DNA of 64,000 bases from Lacihabitans sp. LS3-19. GTDB taxonomy: Bacteria > Bacteroidota > Bacteroidia > Cytophagales > Spirosomataceae. Location of the stretch: the NCBI RefSeq assembly GCF_024343575.1, contig NZ_RJUA01000127.1, positions 62,001 through 126,000 on the forward strand, written 5' to 3'. The position numbers and the translations under genes are program-made. Within the stretch, counting starts at the first letter, position 1; each line of letters opens with the position of its first letter. The notes under the pieces were generated by a model. It was given only the letters and a program-made list of their open reading frames with translations. It had not been told where the DNA came from and made no database searches. Below, in pieces: positions 18,845-28,045 of this stretch.

Positions 18845-18865
18845 TTTGTTCGCATTACGAACAAA
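18845..18865. promoter_or_regulatory. Candidate IclR operator (perfect inverted repeat)
   Basis: TTTGTTCG (18845-18852), 5-bp spacer, CGAACAAA (18858-18865). This dyad lies in the divergent gap between the IclR gene and the MetE-like gene, and GTTCG half-sites are common for PcaR/PobR-type regulators. Binding by the neighbouring regulator is inferred. Confidence 0.65.
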
Positions 18866-18918
18866 CATACTATTTAAAATTCATTTATTCTTAAAATCTA
18901 TAAAACAAAATATAAGAA

Positions 18919-20022
18919 ATGGAATCAAATTTCAGAGCCGACCATGTAGGAAGTTTATTAAGAACACCAGCCGTAAAAGAAAATCGTGATAAATGGAAAA
19001 GAGGTGAAATACCTGCCGACGAACTTAGAGAAATCGAAAATATTGGCATAGCCGAAACCGTAAAAAAATTGGAAGCTACGGGCATGAAAGCTATAACCGA
19101 TGGTGAGTTTCGTAGAGATTATTTCCATTTAGATTTCTTAAAGGAACTAGATGGCGTTACCGTAACAGGTGGCGTAGGCGGCGGACAAGCTAAAGTTGCT
19201 TCTGATGGATTTACGCCTCCAGTATTGAGCGTAACGGGTAAACTAAAACACAGTCACGACATTCAAGTTGCTGATTTCAACTTCCTTAAATCAATCGTTA
19301 CAGCCACTCCAAAAGTATCAATCCCTTCTCCTACCATGATACATTTCCGTGGTGGTCGTAAGTCTATCGATATCAATTCTTATCCTGATATGGATGAATT
19401 TTTTCACGATTTGGCAGCTGCCTACAAAGAAGAAATTGATCATTTATACCAAGCAGGTTTACGTTATTTACAATTAGACGATACGAATTTGGCTTATTTA
19501 TGTGATCCAAAAATGCGTGCTGCAGCAGCAGAAAGAGGCGAAGACCCAAATGAATTGCCAAAAACTTATGCAGCACTAATCAATTCAGTAATCGATGGAA
19601 GACCAGATGATTTAACAGTAGGAATACATTTATGTAGAGGTAACTACAGAAGCACTTGGTTTGCAGAAGGTGGATATGAACCCGTTGCAGAAATCTTATT
19701 TAATGAAATAAATGTTGACCGTTATTTATTGGAATATGACGATGAGCGTTCAGGTGATTTTGCACCATTAAGATTTGTTCCAAGCCATAAAAAAGTAGTT
19801 TTAGGAATCATTTCTTCGAAAAAAAGAGAGTTGGAAAACATCGACGACCTTTGTAAAAGAATTGACGAAGCAGCCCAATATATGCCGCTGGAGCAAATGT
19901 GTGTAAGTCCACAGTGTGGTTTTTCAAGCACCCATCATGGCAACGACATGAGCGAAGATGATCAATGGAGAAAAATGGAATTGGTTGTAAAAACTGCAGA
20001 GAAAGTTTGGGGAGAAGCCTAA
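18919..20022 (+). CDS. Cobalamin-independent methionine synthase-like (MetE C-terminal type) methyltransferase
   Basis: This 367-residue protein corresponds to the stand-alone C-terminal catalytic half of MetE (MetE itself is about 750 residues). It begins RADHVGSLLRTPAV and has ITDGEFRRDYF (59-69) and LQLDDTNLAYL. The zinc ligands are present: His237 and Cys239 in GIHLCRGN, Glu272 in LLEYDDERSGD and Cys333 in PQCGFS. Such proteins move a methyl group to a thiol. In this position, first in a run of aromatic and glycoside genes and divergent from an IclR regulator, it might serve a methoxy-aromatic or other dedicated methyl transfer rather than methionine synthesis. That role is inference. Confidence 0.8.
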   Translation: MESNFRADHVGSLLRTPAVKENRDKWKRGEIPADELREIENIGIAETVKKLEATGMKAITDGEFRRDYFHLDFLKELDGVTVTGGVGGGQAKVASDGFTPPVLSVTGKLKHSHDIQVADFNFLKSIVTATPKVSIPSPTMIHFRGGRKSIDINSYPDMDEFFHDLAAAYKEEIDHLYQAGLRYLQLDDTNLAYLCDPKMRAAAAERGEDPNELPKTYAALINSVIDGRPDDLTVGIHLCRGNYRSTWFAEGGYEPVAEILFNEINVDRYLLEYDDERSGDFAPLRFVPSHKKVVLGIISSKKRELENIDDLCKRIDEAAQYMPLEQMCVSPQCGFSSTHHGNDMSEDDQWRKMELVVKTAEKVWGEA

Positions 20023-20041
20023 AAGATTGAAAGCATTATTG

Positions 20042-20085
20042 AAAGGTCTTAAGTCTCAACAATTGTAAAGGCTTGAGACCTTTTT
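20042..20085 (+). terminator. Terminator after the MetE-like gene
   Basis: AAGTCTCAA (20051-20059) pairs with TTGAGACCTT (20073-20082) with one bulged base. An alternative pairing is AAAGGTCT (20042-20049) with AGACCTTT (20076-20083). The structure is followed by a T-rich stretch and lies 20 bp after the stop codon. Confidence 0.65.
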
Positions 20086-20100
20086 ATTTTCTCTGAAATT

Positions 20101-20138
20101 AAAGGACACCAAAGGACAGTTCCTCTTTTCTAGAAAAG
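20101..20138. promoter_or_regulatory. Possible operator upstream of the rhamnosidase gene
   Basis: AAAGGACA occurs twice with a 10-bp step (20101 and 20111) and is followed by a perfect 14-bp palindrome CTTTTCTAGAAAAG (20125-20138). Both lie 35-72 bp before the GH78 start codon. Repeats one helical turn apart beside a dyad suggest a regulator site. No regulator can be assigned. Confidence 0.35.
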
Positions 20139-20172
20139 TATATTTACGATATTAACTGTTTTAACCTAAACT

Positions 20173-23100
20173 ATGAAAAATAAAAGCATTTTTGGAATAA
20201 TCATCTTCCTTTTTTCTCATTCAATTTTTGCGAATTTCAGCCTTGAAAAACTGCAAGTAAACTACGAAAACCAACCATTAGGAACAGATATTGCCATTCC
20301 TCAATTTTCGTGGCAGTTGAAGGCAGGCGACAATAAAAAAGGCTACCTTCAAACAGCTTATCAAATCGTTGTCACAGATGAGAATAATATTGAAACGTGG
20401 AATTCTGAAAAAGTAAAATCTGGAATTTCACTTGGAATTAATTATACAGGAAAAACTTTAGCCCCAAGAACGAAATATACCTGGAAACTAACAGTTTGGG
20501 ATAATTTTGGGCAAAAATCAGACGCCATTTCAAATTTTGAAACCGGCTTTTTGAATCCATCTCAAGCCGCTTGGTCTGGTGCTGAGTGGATTGGAGGAGG
20601 AGACGAAGACTTGGTTTTCTATTCTGATTACCAATCTGTTTTTTCTCTAGAATATGGCATTCAATTGGACCAAAAAACGAATTCGACCAAAGCCGCATTT
20701 CTATTTGGAGCCAACGACCCAAGATTGATGAAAAAAGAGTTGAACTTGAAGTGGATAGAAAACAAAAAAAATGAAAGTTATGTAAGTTTAGAGTTAGACA
20801 TTTCTGATTTAAAAAATGAAAACGGAAGTGCAAAATTTAATATTTTTAGAGTAGGCTATTCTCCAGAAGACAAAGTTACTGTTCCTTTCAAAACTGTAAT
20901 AATCCCGAGCAACATTATCAACAAAGAAAATCAATACCACAAACATACCGTATTTGGAGAGTGTAATTTTGGAATATTTGAGTTTTGGATAGATAAAAAA
21001 GATGCCGAACATAAACTAAAATTACTTGACGTGGAGCCAGTTTCTAGATTTGCCCCTCGCGGATTAAACCTCAACCCAGTTGGTAGCGGCAATAACTTCA
21101 TAAGTTTTCCGATGGTTGCAGAAATAGGATTCAAAACCGAAAAAGAACAATCGGCATTGTTTTCTGAGGTTAAAATCAAAAATTTCAGGAAACCCAACAA
21201 TGAGCTTTTCTATGAAAACCTGAATAAAGAAAATTATAAGGGAATATTTAAAGATTTAAGAATAGAAAATGGCAATTATATAGTAAAACCAAACACTTTA
21301 AGTATTGCTGACCCATCTCGAAATGCCGTTCCAATGCTTAGAACCGAGTTTTTAGCAGAAAATAAAACCATCAAAAAAGCAAGGCTTTATGTAACAGCAA
21401 GGGGTATTTATGAATTTTACATCAACGGTCAACGCATCAGCAACGACTATTTTAACCCTGGTCTGACTCAATACAATGAGCATCACATGTACCAAACTTA
21501 TGATGTCAGTAACAGTATCAAAACAAATCAAGCAAATGCCCTCGGAGCATGGCTGAGTGAAGGTTGGTGGAGCGGAAACATCACTTATAGCGGCGAAAGC
21601 TGGAATTATTTTGGAGATAGGCAATCGCTTCTTGCCAACTTAATCATTACATATACAGACGGAAGTGAGCAGATTATAAGCACAAACGACAAAAACTGGA
21701 AGGTATTTACAGACGGTCCAATTCTTTGTGGTTCGTTTTTCCAAGGTGAGGTTTATGATGCAAATAAAGAAGCTGAAATTAATGGATGGACAATGGCTAA
21801 TTTTGATGCCAAAAATTGGAAACCAGCCAGTGTTATTCCTTTAAAAGGTACGGCTTTCATAGGAGACGAAACTGATGCATTGGGAAGAAAAACGGGCTTG
21901 TCTTATGATAAAATGCAATTAATCGGACAAATAGGAAATAACCCAACCCAAGTTAAAATCATGCCTGCCATTTTGGTAGAGGAAGTCAGACCTAAAGTTT
22001 TTGTATATGATATGGGTCAAAACATGGTAGGTTTTCCAAAAATTCAAATTAGGAATGGTAAAAAAGGTGACATCATAACTTTAAGATATGCCGAAATAAA
22101 ATATCCTGCTTTACCAGATTATAAAGGAAATGAGGGCATGGTGATGATGGAAAATATCAGGGCGGCTTTGACACAAGATTTATATATTTTGAAAGGTGGA
22201 GATGAAATAATACAACCTCGTTTTACATTCCATGGATATCGTTATTTAGAAATCACAGGTATCGAAAATGCCTTACCACTTACGGATGTTTCGGGAATTG
22301 TTATAAGTTCTGTGCTTGGTTTAAATTCTGGCTACGAAACCAATAATGCCTTGGTAAACAAGCTTTGGCAAAACATCACTTGGTCGTTACGAAGTAACTT
22401 CTTGTCGATACCTACCGATACTCCCGCTAGGAACGAACGCATGGGTTGGAGTGGTGACATTTCGGTTTTTTCGAAAAGTGCAACTTACCTAACAGACGCC
22501 AACCAATTTATGAGAAGGCATCTTTTGGCTATGAGAGACGTTCAAGCACCGAGTGGGAGATTTACTGACGTGGCTCCTATGGGTGGTGGTTTTGGTGGTA
22601 CACTTTGGGGAAGTGCAGGTATAATAGTGGCATGGGAAACCTATCAGCAATATGGTGATAAACAGCTATTGGCTGAGCATTTTGATGCCATGAAAAAATA
22701 CGTTGATTTTCTAGAATCAAAAATCGAAAAAGAAAGCGGAATCCTAAACGAGGGTCCATTGGGTGATTGGCTAAGTCCTGAAGGAAACAAAAACGATAAT
22801 ACCTTGTTTTGGATGGCGTATTATGCTTACGATTTAGAAATTTTGAGCAAAATGGCAGAGATTTTAAGTAAACCTGAACTTACAAAAGAATTAAGTAGTA
22901 AAAGCCAAACCATAAAAGAGAAATTTAATGAAACTTATGTAGATGCTCAAACTCACAAAACCATTAAATCTGGGGTAAAAACAGGTTATATGGGACCTCC
23001 AAATGAGGCTCAAGGAAAAGCCACTACAGACAAAGGCCAATTGATAGACACCCAAGCATCGTATGCTATCCCTTTGGCTTTAGGTACATTTAACCAAGCA

Positions 23101-23781
23101 AACCAAGCTTTTGCAATTGAAAACCTAAAGGAAACCATCAACAGAACCAACAAAGACGATGGAGGAATAGAAAGGCCATCAAACTCTTTAATGACTGGTT
23201 TTATTGGTACAGCTTCCATAAGTCAGGCCTTGTCTGAAAACGGCAGCGATGCTCTAGCTTACAAACTTTTGGTAAACAAGCAATATCCATCTTGGTTATA
23301 TTCTGTGGTAAACGGAGCAACTTCTATTTGGGAAAGATTGAACAGTTATACCGTTGAGGACGGTTTTGGAGGCAATAATAGCATGAATTCATTCAACCAT
23401 TACTCTTTTGGAGCAGTGGCAGGATGGATGTACAATTATTCTCTTGGTATTCAAAGAGACCCAAAAACTCCAGCTTTTAAAAGTTTCATTCTGAAACCAA
23501 CGCCTGACCGAAACAAAGACATCACCTTCGCAAAAGGTTATTATGATTCAATGTACGGGAGAATTTCGAGCGAATGGCAATATGTAAAAGATGGCTGGAC
23601 TTATGAGGTTACGGTACCAGCTAATACCACAGCCACCTTATTTTTACCTGCTAAAAGTTCGACGCAAATCACTGAAAACGGAAAACCAATAAATACCTGG
23701 AAAGGACTAAAAACAGAGAAAACAAATATCCAAATTCCATTAGTTTCTGGGAGTTATAAATTTTCAATCAAATCAAAATGA
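20173..23781 (+). CDS. Alpha-L-rhamnosidase, GH78
   Basis: This 1202-residue secreted enzyme has a signal peptide (1-20, ending IFA). The N-terminal Ig-like domain begins LEKLQVNYENQPLGTDIAIPQFSW. Beta-sandwich domains follow (about 390-600), with RLYVTARGIYEFYINGQRI. The (alpha/alpha)6 catalytic domain carries DTPARNERMGWSGD (about 749-762), matching the GH78 DCPQRDERxGWTGD motif with the catalytic Glu, and GATSIWERL (about 1049), which supplies the base. A C-terminal beta domain ends the protein. It is longer than usual because of an inserted region at about 140-340 with concanavalin-like features (ISFPMVAEIGFKTEKEQ). It would release terminal L-rhamnose from rhamnogalacturonan or plant phenolic glycosides. 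Confidence 0.92.
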   Translation: MKNKSIFGIIIFLFSHSIFANFSLEKLQVNYENQPLGTDIAIPQFSWQLKAGDNKKGYLQTAYQIVVTDENNIETWNSEKVKSGISLGINYTGKTLAPRTKYTWKLTVWDNFGQKSDAISNFETGFLNPSQAAWSGAEWIGGGDEDLVFYSDYQSVFSLEYGIQLDQKTNSTKAAFLFGANDPRLMKKELNLKWIENKKNESYVSLELDISDLKNENGSAKFNIFRVGYSPEDKVTVPFKTVIIPSNIINKENQYHKHTVFGECNFGIFEFWIDKKDAEHKLKLLDVEPVSRFAPRGLNLNPVGSGNNFISFPMVAEIGFKTEKEQSALFSEVKIKNFRKPNNELFYENLNKENYKGIFKDLRIENGNYIVKPNTLSIADPSRNAVPMLRTEFLAENKTIKKARLYVTARGIYEFYINGQRISNDYFNPGLTQYNEHHMYQTYDVSNSIKTNQANALGAWLSEGWWSGNITYSGESWNYFGDRQSLLANLIITYTDGSEQIISTNDKNWKVFTDGPILCGSFFQGEVYDANKEAEINGWTMANFDAKNWKPASVIPLKGTAFIGDETDALGRKTGLSYDKMQLIGQIGNNPTQVKIMPAILVEEVRPKVFVYDMGQNMVGFPKIQIRNGKKGDIITLRYAEIKYPALPDYKGNEGMVMMENIRAALTQDLYILKGGDEIIQPRFTFHGYRYLEITGIENALPLTDVSGIVISSVLGLNSGYETNNALVNKLWQNITWSLRSNFLSIPTDTPARNERMGWSGDISVFSKSATYLTDANQFMRRHLLAMRDVQAPSGRFTDVAPMGGGFGGTLWGSAGIIVAWETYQQYGDKQLLAEHFDAMKKYVDFLESKIEKESGILNEGPLGDWLSPEGNKNDNTLFWMAYYAYDLEILSKMAEILSKPELTKELSSKSQTIKEKFNETYVDAQTHKTIKSGVKTGYMGPPNEAQGKATTDKGQLIDTQASYAIPLALGTFNQANQAFAIENLKETINRTNKDDGGIERPSNSLMTGFIGTASISQALSENGSDALAYKLLVNKQYPSWLYSVVNGATSIWERLNSYTVEDGFGGNNSMNSFNHYSFGAVAGWMYNYSLGIQRDPKTPAFKSFILKPTPDRNKDITFAKGYYDSMYGRISSEWQYVKDGWTYEVTVPANTTATLFLPAKSSTQITENGKPINTWKGLKTEKTNIQIPLVSGSYKFSIKSK

Positions 23782-24006
23782 AGAATTCAGTTTTAAAAAA
23801 ATGGCTATAAACAAAAGAAAAATCAATATTGACAAATAAACACCATATAATTAATTGAAAAATAAAGGAATCTAAATTGAATAAGAAATTTGAAATTATT
23901 TCAAACAAAACCATAGAAAAACCAAATAATTTAAATTCATTTTCCCGATAAAAGAAATATTTACTACCTTAATAAATATTTCAAAAAAATATTCAACCTT
24001 AAAAAC

Positions 24007-25632
24007 ATGAAAAAAATATTTTTCGGTATTATACTGCTTGGATTTGCCTCAATAGCATTTTTTAGTTTTAAACCCAAAAAACAGAAAAGACCCAATATTG
24101 TTTTTATAATGTCTGACGATCATGCCTATCAAGCGATTTCTGCTTATGATAAACGATTGATTTCAACACCAAACATAGATAGGATTGCCAACGACGGCAT
24201 GTTATTTTCAAATGCTTGTGTAACCAACTCAATTTGTGCACCCTCAAGGGCAGTTATATTGACAGGAAAACATAGTCATTTGAATGGAAAAATTGACAAC
24301 CATTTTCCATTTGACACAAACAATGTTACCTTTCCGCAATTGCTGCAGGCCAATGGATATCAGACGGCTATGTTCGGGAAATTACATTTTGGAAATAACC
24401 CAAAAGGTTTCGATGAATTTAAAATTTTACCGGACCAAGGCAATTATTACAATCCTGATTTTATTACTAAAAATGAAGGAAAAATAAAACTAACAGGATA
24501 CGTAACTGACTTAATTACTGACCTTACATTAAAATGGTTAAAAGAGGACAGAGACGAAGAAAAGCCTTTTTTTCTTGCCTATTTACACAAAGCACCACAC
24601 AGGGAATGGTTACCTGCAGAAAGGCATTATAAAGAATATCTTAGCAAAACTTTTCCTGAACCAGAAACCCTCTTTGACAATTATGAAGGCAGAGGAAGTG
24701 CTTCAAAACAAGCAGAAATGAACCTCCTTACGCACATGAATTGGGCGGGAGATTCAAAAATTACGCCTGAAAACATGAAGAAACTGGGCATAGCAGAATC
24801 TCATCCTTACGATATAAAAAACTACAACTGGACCGTTGACCGTATGAATCCTGAGCAAAGAAAAGCTTGGGACAATGCCTACGGAAAAATGAATGAAGAT
24901 TTTGTGAAAAAATATCCTTCGATGACCGAAAAAGATAAAATGAAGTGGCGATTCCAACGCTATATGCAGGATTATCTGGGGACTATTGCAGCTGTGGACG
25001 AAGGCGTAGGTAAAGTGTTGGATTTTCTAAAAGCAAACAATCTTGAAGAAAACACTATTATTGTTTATACATCTGACCAAGGTTTTTATTTGGGCGAACA
25101 TGGTTGGTTTGACAAGCGTTTTATTTTCGATGAATCTTTTAAAACGCCACTTTTAGTAAAATGGCCAAATGTAATAAAACCAGGAAGTAAAAATTCTCAA
25201 ATGGTCCAAAACTTAGATTTTGCACAGACTTTTCTGGAAGCCGCGGGCGTAAAAGCACCCTCCGACATGCAAGGTGAGAGTTTGGTGCCGATTTTTAAAG
25301 GAAAAGGTAAAAACTTTAGAGACGCCGCCTACTATCATTATTACGAATATCCAAGTGTGCACATGGTAAAAAGACACTATGGAATAGTAACAGAAAACTA
25401 CAAATTGGTACATTTCTATTATGATGTTGACGAGTGGGAATTGTACGACAGAAAGAATGATAAAAACGAGATGAAAAATGTTTACAATGACCCAAAATAT
25501 TCAGAAATAAAGAAAGAATTACATGCAAAATTGGCTGCATTAAGGATTAAATACAAAGACTCTGAAGAGTTAGACAAAATGTATATTGACAAATACAAGG
25601 AACTAGAAAAATCAGGAAAAATTTGGAGATAG
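24007..25632 (+). CDS. Secreted sulfatase (S1 family, Cys-type)
   Basis: This 541-residue protein has an N-terminal hydrophobic signal or anchor (about 4-21). The sulfatase fold begins RPNIVFIMSDDHAYQAI, where the two Asp bind calcium. The C-x-P-S-R motif is intact at Cys77 (ICAPSRAVILTGKH), the residue converted to formylglycine by a maturase not seen in this window. Further family motifs are TAMFGKLHFG, AYLHKAPHREW and IVYTSDQGFYLGEHGWFDKR. The C-terminal part has LYDRKNDKNEMKNVYNDP. It hydrolyses sulfate esters, on either a glycan or an aryl group. Position between a rhamnosidase and an esterase suggests a decorated plant or algal compound. The S1 subfamily is not assigned. Confidence 0.92.
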   Translation: MKKIFFGIILLGFASIAFFSFKPKKQKRPNIVFIMSDDHAYQAISAYDKRLISTPNIDRIANDGMLFSNACVTNSICAPSRAVILTGKHSHLNGKIDNHFPFDTNNVTFPQLLQANGYQTAMFGKLHFGNNPKGFDEFKILPDQGNYYNPDFITKNEGKIKLTGYVTDLITDLTLKWLKEDRDEEKPFFLAYLHKAPHREWLPAERHYKEYLSKTFPEPETLFDNYEGRGSASKQAEMNLLTHMNWAGDSKITPENMKKLGIAESHPYDIKNYNWTVDRMNPEQRKAWDNAYGKMNEDFVKKYPSMTEKDKMKWRFQRYMQDYLGTIAAVDEGVGKVLDFLKANNLEENTIIVYTSDQGFYLGEHGWFDKRFIFDESFKTPLLVKWPNVIKPGSKNSQMVQNLDFAQTFLEAAGVKAPSDMQGESLVPIFKGKGKNFRDAAYYHYYEYPSVHMVKRHYGIVTENYKLVHFYYDVDEWELYDRKNDKNEMKNVYNDPKYSEIKKELHAKLAALRIKYKDSEELDKMYIDKYKELEKSGKIWR

Positions 25633-25723
25633 TTTTGTTAAGCATTAAAACCTTTAAACTATTTTAAATCTCTTAAAAAATGAACAGTTTATATAAAATT
25701 CAATCCCCTGAAATTAAAAATAA

Positions 25724-26746
25724 ATGAAAAAAATACAAATTCTATTTTTTGCTTTTTTAAGTCTAAATTCTTTTGCACAAGATGTTTTCGGCAAAATTGA
25801 AAGGTTTGAAATTAACTCAAAAGCATTGAAAAACAATGCTGGAGAAAACTCAAAGCCGAAGGTTTCTGTATATCTACCTCCTAATTATGATAATGGAACT
25901 CAGAAATACCCTGTAGTATATTATTTACATGGATTTACTGGTACTGATCTCATAAACGAAAACATGAAAATGATTTTGGACAAAGCAATTAATAGTCAAA
26001 AAATCCGACCTTTTATTTTTGTTCAAGCCGACCAAAACACCCTGTTCCAAGGCAGCTTTTACAGCAATTCTAGTTTTATCGGTAATTATGAAGACTTTGA
26101 GGCTTTCGAATTGGTAAAACATATTGATTCGCATTATAGAACTATCCCGAACAAAAATAGCAGGGGCATAGGTGGCCATTCTATGGGAGGATATGGAGCT
26201 ATAAAAATAGGAATGAAACACCCCGATGTTTTTAGTGTAGTGTATGGCATGAGTCCTGGCTTGATGGCTTTTGTAAAAGAATTCGGTCCGAATAGCAATT
26301 CTTTCAGCGAGCTCCAAAAAATAAAAACTGTAGAGGAACTCCAAAAAACCTATTACCCCAAAGTTTTGGTTGCAGTAGGTAGGGCTTGGAGTCCAAATCC
26401 TAATAAGCCTCCGTTTTATTGCGATATGCCTTTTACTTACGATGGCGAAAAAATGATTGTTAATGATGAGGTATTAAAACTTTGGCACCAAAACATGCCA
26501 GTAGAAATGGTAAACGATTTTGCTGAAAATCTAAGAAAATTAACAGCCTTAAAATTGGATTGGGGACGAAATGACGCACCTAGGTTTCCGGTTCAAAATA
26601 TGATGTTTAGCCAAAAACTCGAAAATCTAGGAATTGAACATTATGCGGAAGAATACATTGGTACGCATACCAACAAAATATGGACTACTGATGGCAGAGT
26701 TTTGAATGCACTGTTACCATTCTTTAATGATCATCTTGAATTTTAA
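25724..26746 (+). CDS. Secreted esterase of the esterase D/CE1-like family (PF00756)
   Basis: This 340-residue protein has a signal peptide (1-19, ending SFAQ). The alpha/beta-hydrolase core starts KVSVYLPPNYDNG and YPVVYYLHGFTGTD. The nucleophile elbow GGHSMGGYGAI places Ser at about residue 153, and the catalytic His is probably in EYIGTHTNKIW near the end. PF00756 includes feruloyl and acetyl esterases, and a feruloyl-type activity would link to the aromatic transporter and ring-cleavage genes nearby. It is 3 bp upstream of the CitMHS gene and so co-transcribed with the carrier and AtuA pair. The substrate is inferred from context only. Confidence 0.85.
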   Translation: MKKIQILFFAFLSLNSFAQDVFGKIERFEINSKALKNNAGENSKPKVSVYLPPNYDNGTQKYPVVYYLHGFTGTDLINENMKMILDKAINSQKIRPFIFVQADQNTLFQGSFYSNSSFIGNYEDFEAFELVKHIDSHYRTIPNKNSRGIGGHSMGGYGAIKIGMKHPDVFSVVYGMSPGLMAFVKEFGPNSNSFSELQKIKTVEELQKTYYPKVLVAVGRAWSPNPNKPPFYCDMPFTYDGEKMIVNDEVLKLWHQNMPVEMVNDFAENLRKLTALKLDWGRNDAPRFPVQNMMFSQKLENLGIEHYAEEYIGTHTNKIWTTDGRVLNALLPFFNDHLEF

Positions 26747-26749
26747 ACT

Positions 26750-28045
26750 ATGCTTGCAATATTAGGATTTGCTGCGATAATCACTTTTTTAGTTTTAATT
26801 ATTTCCAAAAAAGTATCCGTAATAACAGCCTTGGTTTTGGTACCGATAATATTCGGATTTTTAGCAGGAATTTCAATTCCTGACTTAGGGAAAATGGCAT
26901 TTGATGGTATCAAACAGGTAGCTCCTACTGGTATATTTTTGATGTTTGCTGTGTTATATTTTGCAATAATGTTAGATGCAGGACTTTTTGACAAACTTGT
27001 AAATTTCATCATAAATATCGTAAAAGGTGATCCATTAATGGTGATCATAGGTACGGCGATTTTGACTATGATTGTCCATTTAGATGGTGATGGAACTGCC
27101 ACCTTCATGATTGTAATTTCGGCTTTTTTACCGATTTATAAAAAACTAAAAATCAAGCCATTAATCTTGCCTGGTATCGTGGCTCTGAGTGTTGGCCCGC
27201 TTCATTTAGTGCCTTGGTCTGGCACTTCAGCTAGAGCCATTGCTACGCTAAATACGGATGCTTCACATATTTTCAATCCTAACATTCCATCTATTTTTGG
27301 AGGTATAGTTTGGGTATTATTTGTGGCTTATGTTTTTGGAAAAGGTGAAAGAAAACGATTAGGTAAATTAAAACTAAACTATAAACATGGTGAAGATTTA
27401 ACAGATATACAGTTGAAATTGAGAAGGCCAAAACTTCTGATAATTAACATCATCTTAACTGTGCTTTTGATTTTCCTTCTGATGGAAGCCTATTTGCCTT
27501 CCGCTGTGTTATTTGTTATTTTTTCAATGTTGGCATTGTTGATAAATTACCCTAAACCTACCGATCAGCAAACAGTTTTGAAATCGCACGGCACCAATAT
27601 TTTTATGGTTTCAAGTATGATATTTGCTGCAGGAATATTCTCTGGAATACTGACGGGATCAAAAATGATAGAATCTATGGCTATTGCCTTGGTACAATTT
27701 ATTCCACAGCAACATGCCAACCTTTTACCTGTATTCACGGCGATAACAAGTATGCCTGCAAGTTTACTTTTTACGCCTGATGCCTATTATTTTGGTGTGG
27801 TACCAGTAATTAGCCAAGCAGCAACGCAATTTGGTTTAGATCCTTTGGAAATAGGCAGAGCGGCACTTTTAGGACAAATGACTGTGGGTTTTCCATTGAG
27901 TCCTTTGACAGCCAGTACTTTTTTATTAATTGGCATGGCGGAAGTAGAGTTAGGAGATCATCAAAAATTCATTTTTAAATGGGCACTCGGAACATCATTA
28001 GTGATGACTTTGGTGGCACTTTTAAGCGGTTCTATACATATATGA
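26750..28045 (+). CDS. CitMHS-family carboxylate:proton symporter
   Basis: This 431-residue membrane protein has about 11-12 predicted transmembrane segments starting at residue 2. CitMHS/citrate-permease motifs include VTALVLVPIIFGFLAG, FAVLYFAIMLDAGLFD, HLDGDGTATFMIVISAFLPIY, PLHLVPWSGTSARA, and near the end GQMTVGFPLSPLTASTFLLIG. Known members take up citrate complexed with Mg or Ca. The present substrate may instead be a multi-carboxylate made or released by neighbouring enzymes. The gene is 3 bp after the esterase and overlaps the AtuA-family gene by 4 bp (ATGA), so the products are likely coupled. Confidence 0.9.
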   Translation: MLAILGFAAIITFLVLIISKKVSVITALVLVPIIFGFLAGISIPDLGKMAFDGIKQVAPTGIFLMFAVLYFAIMLDAGLFDKLVNFIINIVKGDPLMVIIGTAILTMIVHLDGDGTATFMIVISAFLPIYKKLKIKPLILPGIVALSVGPLHLVPWSGTSARAIATLNTDASHIFNPNIPSIFGGIVWVLFVAYVFGKGERKRLGKLKLNYKHGEDLTDIQLKLRRPKLLIINIILTVLLIFLLMEAYLPSAVLFVIFSMLALLINYPKPTDQQTVLKSHGTNIFMVSSMIFAAGIFSGILTGSKMIESMAIALVQFIPQQHANLLPVFTAITSMPASLLFTPDAYYFGVVPVISQAATQFGLDPLEIGRAALLGQMTVGFPLSPLTASTFLLIGMAEVELGDHQKFIFKWALGTSLVMTLVALLSGSIHI

